Made by a program: the position numbers and the translations under genes
Source of the DNA: JAHFUA01 sp963733935
GTDB lineage: Bacteria > Acidobacteriota > Terriglobia > Terriglobales > Acidobacteriaceae
NCBI GenBank assembly: GCA_963733935.1
Contig: CAVTEQ010000014.1
Coordinates: 372,001-436,000 of the forward strand
Length of the DNA stretch: 64,000 bases
Reading direction: 5' to 3'
Notes under the pieces: model-generated
Told to the model about the DNA's origin: nothing
Databases searched by the model: none
The model's input: only the letters and a program-made list of their open reading frames with translations
Shown: one piece after another, positions 24,417-32,823 of the stretch
Position numbering within the stretch: position 1 is the stretch's first letter
How the letters are laid out: each line of letters starts with the position of its first letter

Positions 24417-25817
24417 TCAGATTACCTTGGCCTGCTGGAGCCGGGCGAAATCATCGCGGGTGAAGCCCAGCAGCCGGCGATAGATGTCCTGGTTGTCGTA
24501 GCCGGTGGGACGGCCCAGCCACTTCAGCCGGCCGGGCGTCTTATGCTGCTGATAGGGAGTGGTGCCGTAGAGGATCTTCCCGTAAAACGGCGAGTCGGTC
24601 TCGGCGACGTGGCCGCGATACTTGAAGTGCGGATACTCGGCCACTTCATTGACATAGAGCACACCGCCCGAGGCTACCTGCTGCTTGCCCAGTTTGGCCT
24701 CGGCCTCGCTGCGGGAGTTGTCCTTCAACCACTCGCACAGCATGGTGTAGGTCTTGACCTGCTGGTTGTAGGCCAGCCGATCGGCCACTTCCCGCAGATG
24801 GGGATCGCCCAGGATGTCTTCTTCGACATCGGGATTGCCGTCGCCCACCGTGCGCCAGATGCGGTACCAGAGGCGATCGTGACCGCCGCCCACCATCATG
24901 TAACCGTCCTTGCAGGGATTGACGGCGTAGATGTTGATGGCCAAGTCCCAATTGCCGAAGCGCGGGCGGATGCTGCCATCCATGGAGTACCACGCCCAAC
25001 TGTAATCGAGGATGCGGATGATGGCCTCGGCGGAAGTCGCTTCCACGAACTGGCCTTCGCCGCTCACGTTCTCGCGATACAACAGCGCGGCCAGAATGCC
25101 CATCGCCGCCGAACTGCCGCCCACATGGTCGGCCATCCACAGCGCCGAGCGCGTCGGTTGCCCGCCGAATTCCTTGGGATCCCCGGTGCCGTGCACGAAC
25201 CCGCAAGCCGATTGGGCCACAGGATCCAGCATGCCGGGTTTGTCCTTGAGCGGGCCCCACTGTCCGCGCTGGCCCACCCAGCAGTAGATCAGCCTGGGAT
25301 TGAGCTCGCGCAGCTGACGGTAGCCGATGCCCCAACTGTCCCATTGTCCGGGCGGGGCATTCTCGATGATCACGTCCACCTGCCCTGCGAGCTGCTTGAG
25401 CAGTTCCCGGCCTTCCTCGGTTTCAAGGTTGAGAGTGACCGAGAACTTGTTCCGCATTTCATGCAGGAATTGCGCCCCGCACTCCTCGCCGCTCTCCTTG
25501 TCCTTGAACATGTACTCCTTGCGGCCGAAGGGAGTCAGTTTGCGAAGCGGGTCGCCGCCCGGAGGTTCCACCTGGATCACCTCCGCGCCCAGCTCGGAAA
25601 GCTGCGAGGAGCACCAGTGGCCGATCATCATGCTGGTGGTGCAATCGAGAACGCGGATGCGGGCCAGCGCCTCCGGCTTTTCGAAGTTGTGTTCCTGGCG
25701 ACAAATCGATTCCAGGAAGAGCGGATACTCCTTGGCCTGGTCGCTCAGCCCGGCATAAACCTCCTCGGGCTTGAGGATGGGTACCGCCGGCCAAGGTAGG
25801 ACTTTGGTATCGGCCAT
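24417..25817 (-). CDS. Class III CoA-transferase (CaiB/BaiF family), subunit 1
   Basis: The 466-residue protein carries IRVLDCTTSMMIGHWCSSQL, LGAEVIQVEPPGGDPLRKL, VDVIIENAPPGQWDSWG and YCWVGQRGQWGP, matching subunit 2 along its length. The start at 25817 follows TAGGAGGC; an upstream in-frame extension is not supported. This is the first gene of the operon that ends with the acyl-CoA ligase. The promoter region upstream (to 26533) is shared with a divergent OFA-type antiporter and holds two Crp/Fnr-like palindromes. Confidence 0.9.
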   Translation of the reverse strand: MADTKVLPWPAVPILKPEEVYAGLSDQAKEYPLFLESICRQEHNFEKPEALARIRVLDCTTSMMIGHWCSSQLSELGAEVIQVEPPGGDPLRKLTPFGRKEYMFKDKESGEECGAQFLHEMRNKFSVTLNLETEEGRELLKQLAGQVDVIIENAPPGQWDSWGIGYRQLRELNPRLIYCWVGQRGQWGPLKDKPGMLDPVAQSACGFVHGTGDPKEFGGQPTRSALWMADHVGGSSAAMGILAALLYRENVSGEGQFVEATSAEAIIRILDYSWAWYSMDGSIRPRFGNWDLAINIYAVNPCKDGYMMVGGGHDRLWYRIWRTVGDGNPDVEEDILGDPHLREVADRLAYNQQVKTYTMLCEWLKDNSRSEAEAKLGKQQVASGGVLYVNEVAEYPHFKYRGHVAETDSPFYGKILYGTTPYQQHKTPGRLKWLGRPTGYDNQDIYRRLLGFTRDDFARLQQAKVI

Positions 25818-26112
25818 GTCTAGCCTCCTAAGTGCCGTCAGAAAAATCGAACCGTCGTGCGCTGTTTGGATCCGTTGGTTACAGATCGCGTACACGAGCG
25901 CCAAGCCGTGCGCGCGAACACATGAGAGTAAACCTGGAAGCCGGAAACGTGCTGGCCCCAATTCATAGCCTTACCCGCCGGCCATCATACGCGCGGGCAC
26001 AGGAAATGTCTCTGCAACCATCCCTTTTTAAACTCGTTAGCGGGTTCCTGGGGGCGGATAAGATCCCGGGACGCAAAGCCCGCATATTTTCCTCGGGCGA
26101 TACCGGGCTGTC

Positions 26113-26128
26113 TGTGACCGTTGTCACA
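26113..26128. promoter_or_regulatory. Crp/Fnr-type operator, perfect palindrome
   Basis: TGTGACCGTTGTCACA fits the TGTGA-N6-TCACA consensus exactly, and the symmetry includes one further base on each side of the spacer. It lies in the 716-base spacer between the CoA-transferase operon and the antiporter gene, about 296 bases from the former start and 405 from the latter. Apart from this and the second site, the spacer shows no gene. Confidence 0.7.
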
Positions 26129-26235
26129 ACTGTTTGTGATTGCCTGCGAGGTTCTCGGCAGACGCGGGGACGGTCGGGGGATGGGGACCCCGGAAGCAGG
26201 CGGCGGCGCCTCCGCTGCGGGGCCAGCGAAGGGGC

Positions 26236-26253
26236 GTCACAATTGCTTGTGAC
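26236..26253. promoter_or_regulatory. Second Crp/Fnr-like palindrome in the divergent spacer
   Basis: GTCACAATTGCTTGTGAC is a perfect palindrome with seven-base arms and the half-sites TCACA and TGTGA in the outward order. It is 108 bases from the first site. The pair suggests cooperative control of one or both divergent promoters by the Crp/Fnr protein encoded at 31226-31978. Confidence 0.6.
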
Positions 26254-26533
26254 GGCGGTCACTGCACAATTGTTCGTTCTTCTTAACAATCCCCACTCCC
26301 CGCTCCAGATTAGGAACGCGCAACCCGGATCGAGGGCTCATGGGCCAAGCCGGCCTTTTAGATGGCAGTGGTTTCGTTTTTTACGCGGTCCAGGTTCCGG
26401 GTGCGCACTCCAGGAGGGGTTAGCTGGTGCGTCCGGCGGTGCCCCGGTGCAGTGGGCGCGGCGGCCCTTCCGGCGATAATGATGATGTCCGGCCCGTTCC
26501 AGTGCCAAATTCTAAAGCGCGAAGGAGAGTCAC

Positions 26534-27805
26534 ATGGCAAGCAGCGCACAATCATTCCAGTCTGGAACGTCCATCAGCCGCTGGTGGCGGGTGGTGGGCG
26601 GTTTGTCGATGAACCTGGCTTTAGGGTCGTTGTACGCGTGGAGCGTCTTCGTAGCCCCGCTGGAGAAGGAATTTCACTGGAAGCGAGCGGACACGTCGAT
26701 GGTGTTCACCATCGCCGTGGTGGTGTTCGCGCTCACCTTCATCGTAGCCGGAAGGCTGCAGGATAAATTGGGACCTTTCGGGGTTTCCATCGTGGGCGCA
26801 ATTCTGGTGAGCCTAGGATTCTTTCTCTGCGCCTACGCCGACAGTGTGACCAAGTTCTTCGTCTTCTTCGGTGTGTTGGGAGGCTTGGGCAACGGCTTTG
26901 GCTACGCAACCCCGATCCCGGTCATGTCCAAGTGGTTTCCCGACAAACGCGGGTTGGCCGTAGGCTTGGCGGTAGCTGGCTATGGTGGCGGGTCCGCCAT
27001 CTTCGGCCCGCTGGCTGCCAGCTACTTGCTGCCGCACTTTGGCTGGCGCTCCACCTTTCAAGTCCTGGGCGTGATCTTCTTCGTGATGACGATGATCGGC
27101 GCCTTCCTGCTGAAGAACCCGCCGGCGGGATACAAGGTCCCAGGTTGGACGCCAAAACCGGCGGCCAAGGCTGCGGCTACGGCCTATGACTTCACACCCG
27201 GCGAGGCGCTGCGTACCCCCACGATGTACTTCATGTGGATCGCGTACGCGTGTGGCTGCGCGGCCGGCCTGATGGTCATCAGCCAACTGGTGCCCTTCGC
27301 CAAAAGCGTGGGGATCCCCAGCACTACCCTGGCTGCCTTCGGCTTGGTGGTGGGCGCGGCCGGCAACGCCAGCGGACGTATCCTGTCCGGCTGGATGTCG
27401 GACCACCTGGGCCGCATCAATGTGCTGCGCTTGATGATCGGGATCTCCATGGTCGCCATGCCCATCCTCTACAAGGTAGGCGGCAACGTGGTGGCCCTGT
27501 TTGTCATGCTGTTCGTTGTGTACTGGTGTTATGGCACCCAACTCTCGGTCAACGCCTCTACGGCGGCCGACTTCTGGGGCACCAAAAACGTGGGCATCAA
27601 CTACGGCATCCTGTTCACGGCCTGGGGCGTAGCTGGTCTTCTGGGTGGCCGCATCGGCGGCAAGCTGTACGACAAGTACCACAACTACCAGATGGCCTTC
27701 TACGTGGCGGCTGGCCTGGCTGCCGTAGCGCTGATCGCCGAATTGCTGGCTCGGCGGCCAGCGGCGCCGGCCCATGCTGCGGCTCCGGTGCGAGTGCCTG
27801 CCTAG
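26534..27805 (+). CDS. MFS transporter of the oxalate/formate antiporter (OFA) family
   Basis: The 423-residue protein has about 12 transmembrane helices. OFA-family signatures are MNLALGSLYAWSVFVAPLE in helix 1, GNGFGYATPIPVMSKWFPDK before helix 5, and GNASGRILSGWMSDHLGR in the central loop. The family exchanges oxalate for formate or moves other small monocarboxylates. A ribosome-binding site (GAAGGAGAG) precedes the ATG. It is divergent from the CoA-transferase/ligase operon. No oxalyl-CoA decarboxylase is present, so oxalate is not assured as substrate. Confidence 0.9.
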   Translation: MASSAQSFQSGTSISRWWRVVGGLSMNLALGSLYAWSVFVAPLEKEFHWKRADTSMVFTIAVVVFALTFIVAGRLQDKLGPFGVSIVGAILVSLGFFLCAYADSVTKFFVFFGVLGGLGNGFGYATPIPVMSKWFPDKRGLAVGLAVAGYGGGSAIFGPLAASYLLPHFGWRSTFQVLGVIFFVMTMIGAFLLKNPPAGYKVPGWTPKPAAKAAATAYDFTPGEALRTPTMYFMWIAYACGCAAGLMVISQLVPFAKSVGIPSTTLAAFGLVVGAAGNASGRILSGWMSDHLGRINVLRLMIGISMVAMPILYKVGGNVVALFVMLFVVYWCYGTQLSVNASTAADFWGTKNVGINYGILFTAWGVAGLLGGRIGGKLYDKYHNYQMAFYVAAGLAAVALIAELLARRPAAPAHAAAPVRVPA

Positions 27806-27825
27806 TCACAAATGGGCTGAGTGTC

Positions 27826-27862
27826 TGCCACGGCGCGGGGACCACCACCCCGTGCCGTGGCA
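27826..27862. terminator. Strong hairpin between convergent genes
   Basis: The arms TGCCACGGCGCGGGG and CCCCGTGCCGTGGCA pair over 15 bases with one mismatch around a seven-base loop. It lies 20 bases after the antiporter stop and 78 bases from the converging U32 gene end. There is no T tract on either side, so it may be a bidirectional or Rho-assisted end. Confidence 0.6.
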
Positions 27863-27939
27863 GCGCAGTACGCCTCATTCTGACTGGCATCCCATCAGCC
27901 CCACATCCCACGGATCCCGTTGCCCAGATTGTGAAACCG

Positions 27940-28911
27940 CTAGGCCCGGCGGGGCACCGGCAGGCGAGCTTCGTTCAACAACACCAGGGTAGTGTTGGAG
28001 CGGCGGGCGTCGCGCTCCGCCTGGATAGCCTGCAATTGCGAGCGCCACGGATCGAGGTCAAAGGCCTGGGCCGGCAGCTTTGCGGCGTAGGCATCGATCA
28101 GCTCGCGGTAGAAGCGCACGATTCGCGCCACCAAGGGCACGGGATACTCTCGCCCCTGGATCTTCAGGCAGTGCACGCCCAGATCGATCAGCGGCGGGAT
28201 GTCATCCAGGTAGAAGAACGCGTCGTTCTTGAGAGCGATCCGCGGTTCCAGCAGCTCCTTATCCGCGAACAGTTGCCATGGCTCCAGGCAGACGCGGTAA
28301 TCCAGTCCGCCGCGGTTGGGGCTGCCGCGAAACAGGTCCTTGCCGAAATCATCGGTGGCGCGCTCCAGGCGGTGATAGGGCGACATCCAACACTTCCCCA
28401 GGTAGGTGTAGCACATGTTGGCATGGATGAGGACCTCGATGCCGACCTCGCCCTGGGCCTTGCGTGCCGTCAGTTCGCGCAGCGTGAGCTTGGTGTCCGC
28501 CACGACTTGGGAAACGCCGATGCCTTGGTAGAATTTCACGTCCTCGTTATTCAGGATATTGGCGCCGATGCTGGCATGAATGACCAGATGCGGAAAGCGC
28601 CGGTGCACTTCGGCGATGGCGCCCACGTCCGTCATGATGGCCCCGTCCACGCCCCAGCCGACGAACCTTTCCATCTTCGCGAGCAGCGCGGGAATCTCCG
28701 ACGACTGCATGTTGGTGTTGATGGCCACGCGCAGTTTGGCTCCCCCCGCATGAACGATGGTGATTGCCTCGTTGATTTGTCCGTCGGAGAGTTCGTAGGC
28801 GTCGCGCCGGCGGCTCCAGCCCCGGGCCCCGACATAGACGGCGTTGGCGCCGTTCTCCACCACCGCCTTCGCCATCTCCAGATTTCCCGCAGGTGCCAGT
28901 AGCTCCACCAT
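27940..28911 (-). CDS. U32 family protein (collagenase-like), member 1
   Basis: The 323-residue TIM-barrel protein begins VELLAPAGNLEMAKAVVENG and has NAVYVGARGWSRR, IHASIGANILNNEDV and a Cys-containing centre (NMCYTYLGKCWMSP, then YRVCLEPWQL). U32 proteins of this type, such as UbiU/UbiV, RlhA and TrhP, bind a 4Fe-4S cluster and hydroxylate a substrate without oxygen; a true peptidase role is doubtful. The ATG at 28911 follows GAGGTGAG. It is the last of three consecutive U32 genes. Confidence 0.85.
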   Translation of the reverse strand: MVELLAPAGNLEMAKAVVENGANAVYVGARGWSRRRDAYELSDGQINEAITIVHAGGAKLRVAINTNMQSSEIPALLAKMERFVGWGVDGAIMTDVGAIAEVHRRFPHLVIHASIGANILNNEDVKFYQGIGVSQVVADTKLTLRELTARKAQGEVGIEVLIHANMCYTYLGKCWMSPYHRLERATDDFGKDLFRGSPNRGGLDYRVCLEPWQLFADKELLEPRIALKNDAFFYLDDIPPLIDLGVHCLKIQGREYPVPLVARIVRFYRELIDAYAAKLPAQAFDLDPWRSQLQAIQAERDARRSNTTLVLLNEARLPVPRRA

Positions 28912-28929
28912 CACTCACCTCGATGAAAA

Positions 28930-29859
28930 TCAGCAGACCGCCGCCATCTCGCGGTGGCTGCCGACATACTCGCCGCCCGTACGTCCGAAATAAAAACCGT
29001 TGCACAACCCGACCGCCGTGTGCTGATGAATGGTATCCCAGGCCTTCTCGTCCACCTGGACGTCGCCTGCGGAAACGCGCTCCAGCGCCGCGCGGTAGAG
29101 CTTCGCGATGCTGCCGCGGTAGGCAGGCGTCTCGTACGCGGCCTCGATGCGAAATATTCCGCAGCCGGCGGCCAGCAGTGCGGGCAGGTGCTCGATCATG
29201 CACACATCCTTGCCGCTCAGCACGCCCTTGCCCACGGACCGCATGGCCCAGTCCTCCTGCCGGAGGAACAGGCTCTTCTGACACACGGTCGGGCACTTCT
29301 CGGCCCACTTATGTTCGTACTCGAGCAGAAAACAGTAATCGGAGATCCCCAGCGGCATCTTGCCGTGGACCAGGATCTCCGCCGGCAGGGCGACGCTCTC
29401 CGCGATGGCTTTGACTTCCTCCAGGCTGATCTCGTAATTGGGCGTGAAGCGCACCGCGCCATGCTCCTTCAGCACCGCCGCGCCCGCGTCGGTGTAGACG
29501 TTGGCGAAGCCGCCGATGTGCACCGGCATGCCGGGAAACTGCTCACGGACCATGCGCAGCACGCCGAGGTTGTGCACTTCGATGGCGTCGACGCCGGCGC
29601 TGGCCGCGGTCTCCAGAACCTTCTGTATCTTCGGCAGCGAATCGTTGCGCGGCGCGCCGTAGGAGGTTACATAGGCGCGCAAGCCGTGATCCTTCACGCG
29701 CGCAATGCCTTCGCGGAGATCGTCCAGGCGCTCCAGGAAGTTTTCCTGGAAGGTGCGGCAATAGATGTTGCCCAGGTAAACCGCGTCATACGCGCGCAGG
29801 TCGGTCTCGCGCAGACTGCGCAGGTTGGAGATTGTCGTGTTCAGCTCGAAGGTTTGCAT
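28930..29859 (-). CDS. U32 family protein, member 2
   Basis: The 309-residue protein shows YDAVYLGNIYCRTF, AGVDAIEVHNLGVLRMV, PVHIGGFANVYTD and a Cys cluster KCPTVCQKS followed by DVCMIEH. This resembles the cysteine placement of the UbiV/UbiU-like U32 proteins that carry Fe-S clusters. It is 18 bases from member 1 and directly adjacent to member 3. The three probably work as a heteromer or on successive steps. The substrate is unknown. Confidence 0.83.
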   Translation of the reverse strand: MQTFELNTTISNLRSLRETDLRAYDAVYLGNIYCRTFQENFLERLDDLREGIARVKDHGLRAYVTSYGAPRNDSLPKIQKVLETAASAGVDAIEVHNLGVLRMVREQFPGMPVHIGGFANVYTDAGAAVLKEHGAVRFTPNYEISLEEVKAIAESVALPAEILVHGKMPLGISDYCFLLEYEHKWAEKCPTVCQKSLFLRQEDWAMRSVGKGVLSGKDVCMIEHLPALLAAGCGIFRIEAAYETPAYRGSIAKLYRAALERVSAGDVQVDEKAWDTIHQHTAVGLCNGFYFGRTGGEYVGSHREMAAVC

Positions 29860-30800
29860 TCAGCGTCCTTGTACAGTCCACATTGGAGGCAGCGCCGCCG
29901 GCATGAAATCCGCCGCGCCGCCGCGTTGCCACGCATCTAGCGCCGAGCGATACCTGCCCGTGACCGCGCCCACCATCTCCGCAGAAAGGCTGCGGCCCTG
30001 GATTTTGATTACATCCACACCTGCCTCGAGAAACTCGCCGAGTTCGGCCAGGCGGCTGATTTGCCGGCTGGGCAAGACCCGGCAATCAACTTCCACGTCC
30101 TCCAGCAGCAGCTTCCATGGCTGCTGGCAGATGCGAAAGCACGTGCCCACTCCGCCGCGTTTTACGCTGCCGGCCAGGCGCGGCGCCGGTTGCATCCGCT
30201 CCGCCGCGGCGAAATGGTAATAGCTTGGCATCCAACACTTGCCCAACTGGATAAACTCCTCCACCATGTGCAGCATCAGTTCGACGGCGATCGAGCTTTT
30301 CGCCTTAATCGCCGCGATCTCGCGCGGTTCCAGGTATCCTGGCAGCACCACGGCGCTCGCCCCCAGGTCCTGGTAAAACAGCACGTCATCCACGTTCAGC
30401 GCGCCGCAGCCGATACTGACAGTGATGGCCATCTCCGGCAGCTTGCGCCGGATGTCGCGCAACAGGCCGAGGTCGTTGACGATGACGGCGTCCAGTCCCC
30501 AACGTCCGCCGCCTCGCCCAACTCTTCGAGCAGCCGCTCGCGCTCCGGTGACCTGGGGATGATGTTCAGCGCAAGCTGGACTTTCCTTCCCAGCCCGTGA
30601 GCCAGCTCGATGCACTGGCGCAACTGCTCGCGGTCCAGTTCGCCCCGTGCCCCGCCGCGGCTCCAGCCTTTCAATCCCGCATAAACCGCGTCCGCGCCGG
30701 CCGCGAACGCCTGTGCCGCCGCGTCCAGACTGCCGGCCGGAGCGAGCAGCATTGCCGGCCGCTCCGTCCCGCCGATACTTGCCGCATGTGTAGGAGGCAT
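29860..30800 (-). CDS. U32 family protein, member 3 (frame broken)
   Basis: The N-terminal half (MLLAPAGSLDAAAQAFAAGA, then GRKVQLALNIIPRS) and the C-terminal half (WGLDAVIVNDLGLLRDIRR, then VSIGCGALNVDDVLFYQDLG, and CFRICQQPWKLL) are in different frames. Removing one base near 30495-30505 joins them into a normal U32 protein of about 310 residues. It may be an assembly error or a real lesion. The start is uncertain; 30800 or 30752 are candidates. It is the first gene of the U32 operon, with Crp/Fnr-like sites upstream. Confidence 0.75.
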
Positions 30801-30914
30801 CAACGTACCCGGCCTCACCCCGAACCGCCGGCCACGCTGATCCCCGCCAATCCGTCACAGCGCGCGCCGATGCGAAGTGAATGAATGATTATCTTGCCGC
30901 CCCCAAGATCGCAC

Positions 30915-30952
30915 TGTGACCAGGATCACGGGAATCTGTGACCGCCGTCATC
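30915..30952. promoter_or_regulatory. Crp/Fnr-like site pair upstream of the U32 operon
   Basis: TGTGACCAGGATCACG (30915-30930) fits TGTGA-N6-TCAC, and TGTGACCGCCGTCATC (30937-30952) is a weaker second copy, 22 bases apart, or about two helical turns. They lie about 115 bases upstream of the U32 operon start and about 275 bases upstream of the divergent crp/fnr gene. The first is nearly identical to the site at 39114-39129. Confidence 0.65.
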
Positions 30953-31009
30953 TCGCGCGCGGGCGGCATCGAAGCATAGCCGAGGCGAGGCGCAATGCCC
31001 TGATTGCTG

Positions 31010-31024
31010 TCACAGTCCGTGTGA
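31010..31024. promoter_or_regulatory. Inverted TCACA/TGTGA element
   Basis: TCACAGTCCGTGTGA has outward-facing half-sites separated by five bases, resembling the element at 26236-26253. It lies between the U32 operon and the crp/fnr gene, about 200 bases from the latter. Confidence 0.45.
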
Positions 31025-31143
31025 CTCAGGGCGGCGCGCAGCACTGCGAGTCCCAGCCTCCGCCCGGGAGCGCTTGAACTAAGTCATTGACCGGGCGAAA
31101 TTTTAGTCTTGCCGCGGGAGCAAAAAAAAGTTCTTGAGTCGCG

Positions 31144-31159
31144 GTCACAATCGTGTTAC
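31144..31159 (+). promoter_or_regulatory. Candidate autoregulatory half-site before the Crp/Fnr gene
   Basis: GTCACAATCGTGTTAC resembles the palindrome at 26236-26253 with mismatches in one arm. It lies 67 bases upstream of the regulator's ATG, where it could act on its own promoter. Confidence 0.35.
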
Positions 31160-31225
31160 CTTACGCGTCACTAACCACTCCAGTCGGTCTGTGGAAAACT
31201 CCGAGTGGGGGGCAGGAGGCGCCAC

Positions 31226-31978
31226 ATGAGTTCCCCTCATGACTCTGAAGCTCCCGGTGATTGCCTGGCCAAGCAGTTGGAGGCCGAAGGATTTGTCTGT
31301 TGCTTGCCGTCGCGCGCCATCTTGTTCATGGAAGGCGACGCGGCCCGCGGGATTCACCTGATCTCCCAAGGCCACATCAAGCTCACCGTCTGCTCCCGCG
31401 AAGGACGGGTGCTGCTTGTCAAGATCATCGACCCAGGCGAGATTCTGGGCCTGCACAACTGCATCACCGGCGCTCCTTACGAAATGACGGCGCAGACCCT
31501 GCAGGCCAGCCGCGTCACCTTTGTGAAGCGGGAGGATCTGTTACGCCTGATGCGTAATAGTCCGGAAGCTTGCGTGGCGGCAACGCAGCGGCTGAGCCAG
31601 ACCTGCCACGATGCTTACAGCCAGGTCGGTTCCGTCCGGTTCTCGCAGTCCGCCAGCGAGAAACTGGCCCGTTTCCTGCTGACGCTTTCCACCGAGAATG
31701 GCTCCGAGAAGGACGGCTGCGACACCCTGCGAGTGGACCTGGATTTGACGCACGACGAAATCGCGCAGGCCATTGGCGCCTCACGCGAGACGGTCACGCG
31801 TGCCTTGGCCAGCTTCCGCAAGAAGCAACTGGCGAATCTGACCCGAACCATGCTGTTGGTGAAAAACCGGGCAGCATTGGAGAAGATCGCCGGAATGGCG
31901 CCGCCGGTTCCCGGCAAGCACGGCTCCGTCTCCGCCTTGCGGTCGGCGGCATTCGGCAGTGGCCGGCAAGCTTCTTGA
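31226..31978 (+). CDS. Crp/Fnr family transcriptional regulator
   Basis: The 250-residue protein has an N-terminal cyclic-nucleotide-like sensing domain (FMEGDAARGIHLISQGHIKL, IIDPGEILGL), the long dimer helix, and a C-terminal winged helix with LTHDEIAQAIGASRETVTRA. The E-SR-TV-R pattern in the recognition helix fits binding to TGTGA half-sites. There is no N-terminal four-Cys Fnr cluster motif, although DC and CC occur early (DCLAKQ and FVCCLP). AGGAGG precedes the ATG at 31226. The stop overlaps the amidohydrolase start. Confidence 0.92.
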   Translation: MSSPHDSEAPGDCLAKQLEAEGFVCCLPSRAILFMEGDAARGIHLISQGHIKLTVCSREGRVLLVKIIDPGEILGLHNCITGAPYEMTAQTLQASRVTFVKREDLLRLMRNSPEACVAATQRLSQTCHDAYSQVGSVRFSQSASEKLARFLLTLSTENGSEKDGCDTLRVDLDLTHDEIAQAIGASRETVTRALASFRKKQLANLTRTMLLVKNRAALEKIAGMAPPVPGKHGSVSALRSAAFGSGRQAS

Positions 31979-32820
31979 TCACCGACTGCCACATCCACAT
32001 CCAGCCGTTCGAACTCCTGCTGAACCCGCCTTCTCTGGCATTGATGAGGAAGCATCAGCCCGATTTCGAGCAGGTGCTGGAATTCACGCGCTCGCCCAAG
32101 GCCTTCCTGAAATACATGGACCGCTCCGGACTCGACCGCGCCGTGCTGATCAATGCGGCTGCGCCCGAGGTCACCGGCTACCCGCCTGGACTCAACGCTC
32201 GGGCCGCGGATTACGTGAAGGAGGACCCGCGCCGGCTGATCTCGTGCGGCAGCCTGCATCCGCGGCATTCGCTCAACGTCACCGCGGACATCGAGGAGAT
32301 CGTCCGGCTGCGGCTACGCTTGATCAAGATCCATCCTCCCCACCAGCTTTTTTATCCCAACCAATACCTTCACGGGATGAAAGAGCTGGAACTGCTGTAC
32401 CGGGCAGCGGAGAGTAACGGCATCCCGGTGATGTTCCACACCGGCACCTCAATCTTTCCCGGCGCGCGCAACAAATACGGGGACCCAATGTATGTGGATG
32501 ACGTGGCGGTTGATTTTCCGCAATTGAAGATTGTGCTGGCGCACGGCGGCCGCCCCTTGTGGATGGACACTGCCTTCTTCCTGGTGCGCCGCCATGCCAA
32601 CGTTTATCTGGACATCAGCAGCATTCCCCCGGCTTCCCTGCTCAGCTATTTTCCACGGCTGCCGGAGATCGCGCACAAGACGTTGTTCGGCACCGATTGG
32701 CCCGGCCCCGGCGTCCGCGACCTCAAGCAAGGGTTGGATGCTTTCCGGGCATTGCCGTTGCCGGAGGAAACCAAGCGGCGCATCCTCAGCGACACCGCGC
32801 TTACGATCTGGCCGGAGTGA
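31975..32820 (+). CDS. Amidohydrolase-related TIM-barrel protein (PF04909-like)
   Basis: The 281-residue protein shows the metal-site motifs ITDCHIHIQP, VMFHTGTSIFPG, VLAHGGRPLW and LFGTDWPGPG, in the order expected for the decarboxylase/lactonase branch of the amidohydrolases (AMDHD2-like, PF04909). The proposed start is TTG at 31975, which overlaps the TGA stop of the crp/fnr gene; no ATG is available at the right place. Coupling to the regulator gene suggests that its substrate is part of the regulated pathway. Confidence 0.82.
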   Translation: MITDCHIHIQPFELLLNPPSLALMRKHQPDFEQVLEFTRSPKAFLKYMDRSGLDRAVLINAAAPEVTGYPPGLNARAADYVKEDPRRLISCGSLHPRHSLNVTADIEEIVRLRLRLIKIHPPHQLFYPNQYLHGMKELELLYRAAESNGIPVMFHTGTSIFPGARNKYGDPMYVDDVAVDFPQLKIVLAHGGRPLWMDTAFFLVRRHANVYLDISSIPPASLLSYFPRLPEIAHKTLFGTDWPGPGVRDLKQGLDAFRALPLPEETKRRILSDTALTIWPE

Positions 32821-32823
32821 GGC

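Noticed and set aside
22997..25799. Long plus-strand open frames over both CoA-transferase genes
   Set aside because: They are antisense shadows; the minus strand has family motifs, ribosome-binding sites and tight operon spacing.
26534..27805. A complete oxalate catabolic operon
   Set aside because: The OFA transporter and class III CoA-transferases fit, but there is no oxalyl-CoA decarboxylase (TPP enzyme), so the pathway cannot be claimed.
27940..29859. Assignment of the U32 genes as ubiU/ubiV
   Set aside because: Cys positions are only partly alike, three genes are present rather than two, and Acidobacteria normally use menaquinone; a family-level call is safer.
31570..31974. Upstream extension of the amidohydrolase frame into the crp/fnr gene
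   Set aside because: It is an out-of-frame reading of the regulator; the TTG overlapping the regulator stop is the sensible start.
31226..31978. Classical oxygen-sensing Fnr
   Set aside because: The N-terminal four-Cys cluster spacing is not present, so only a Crp/Fnr family call is supported.
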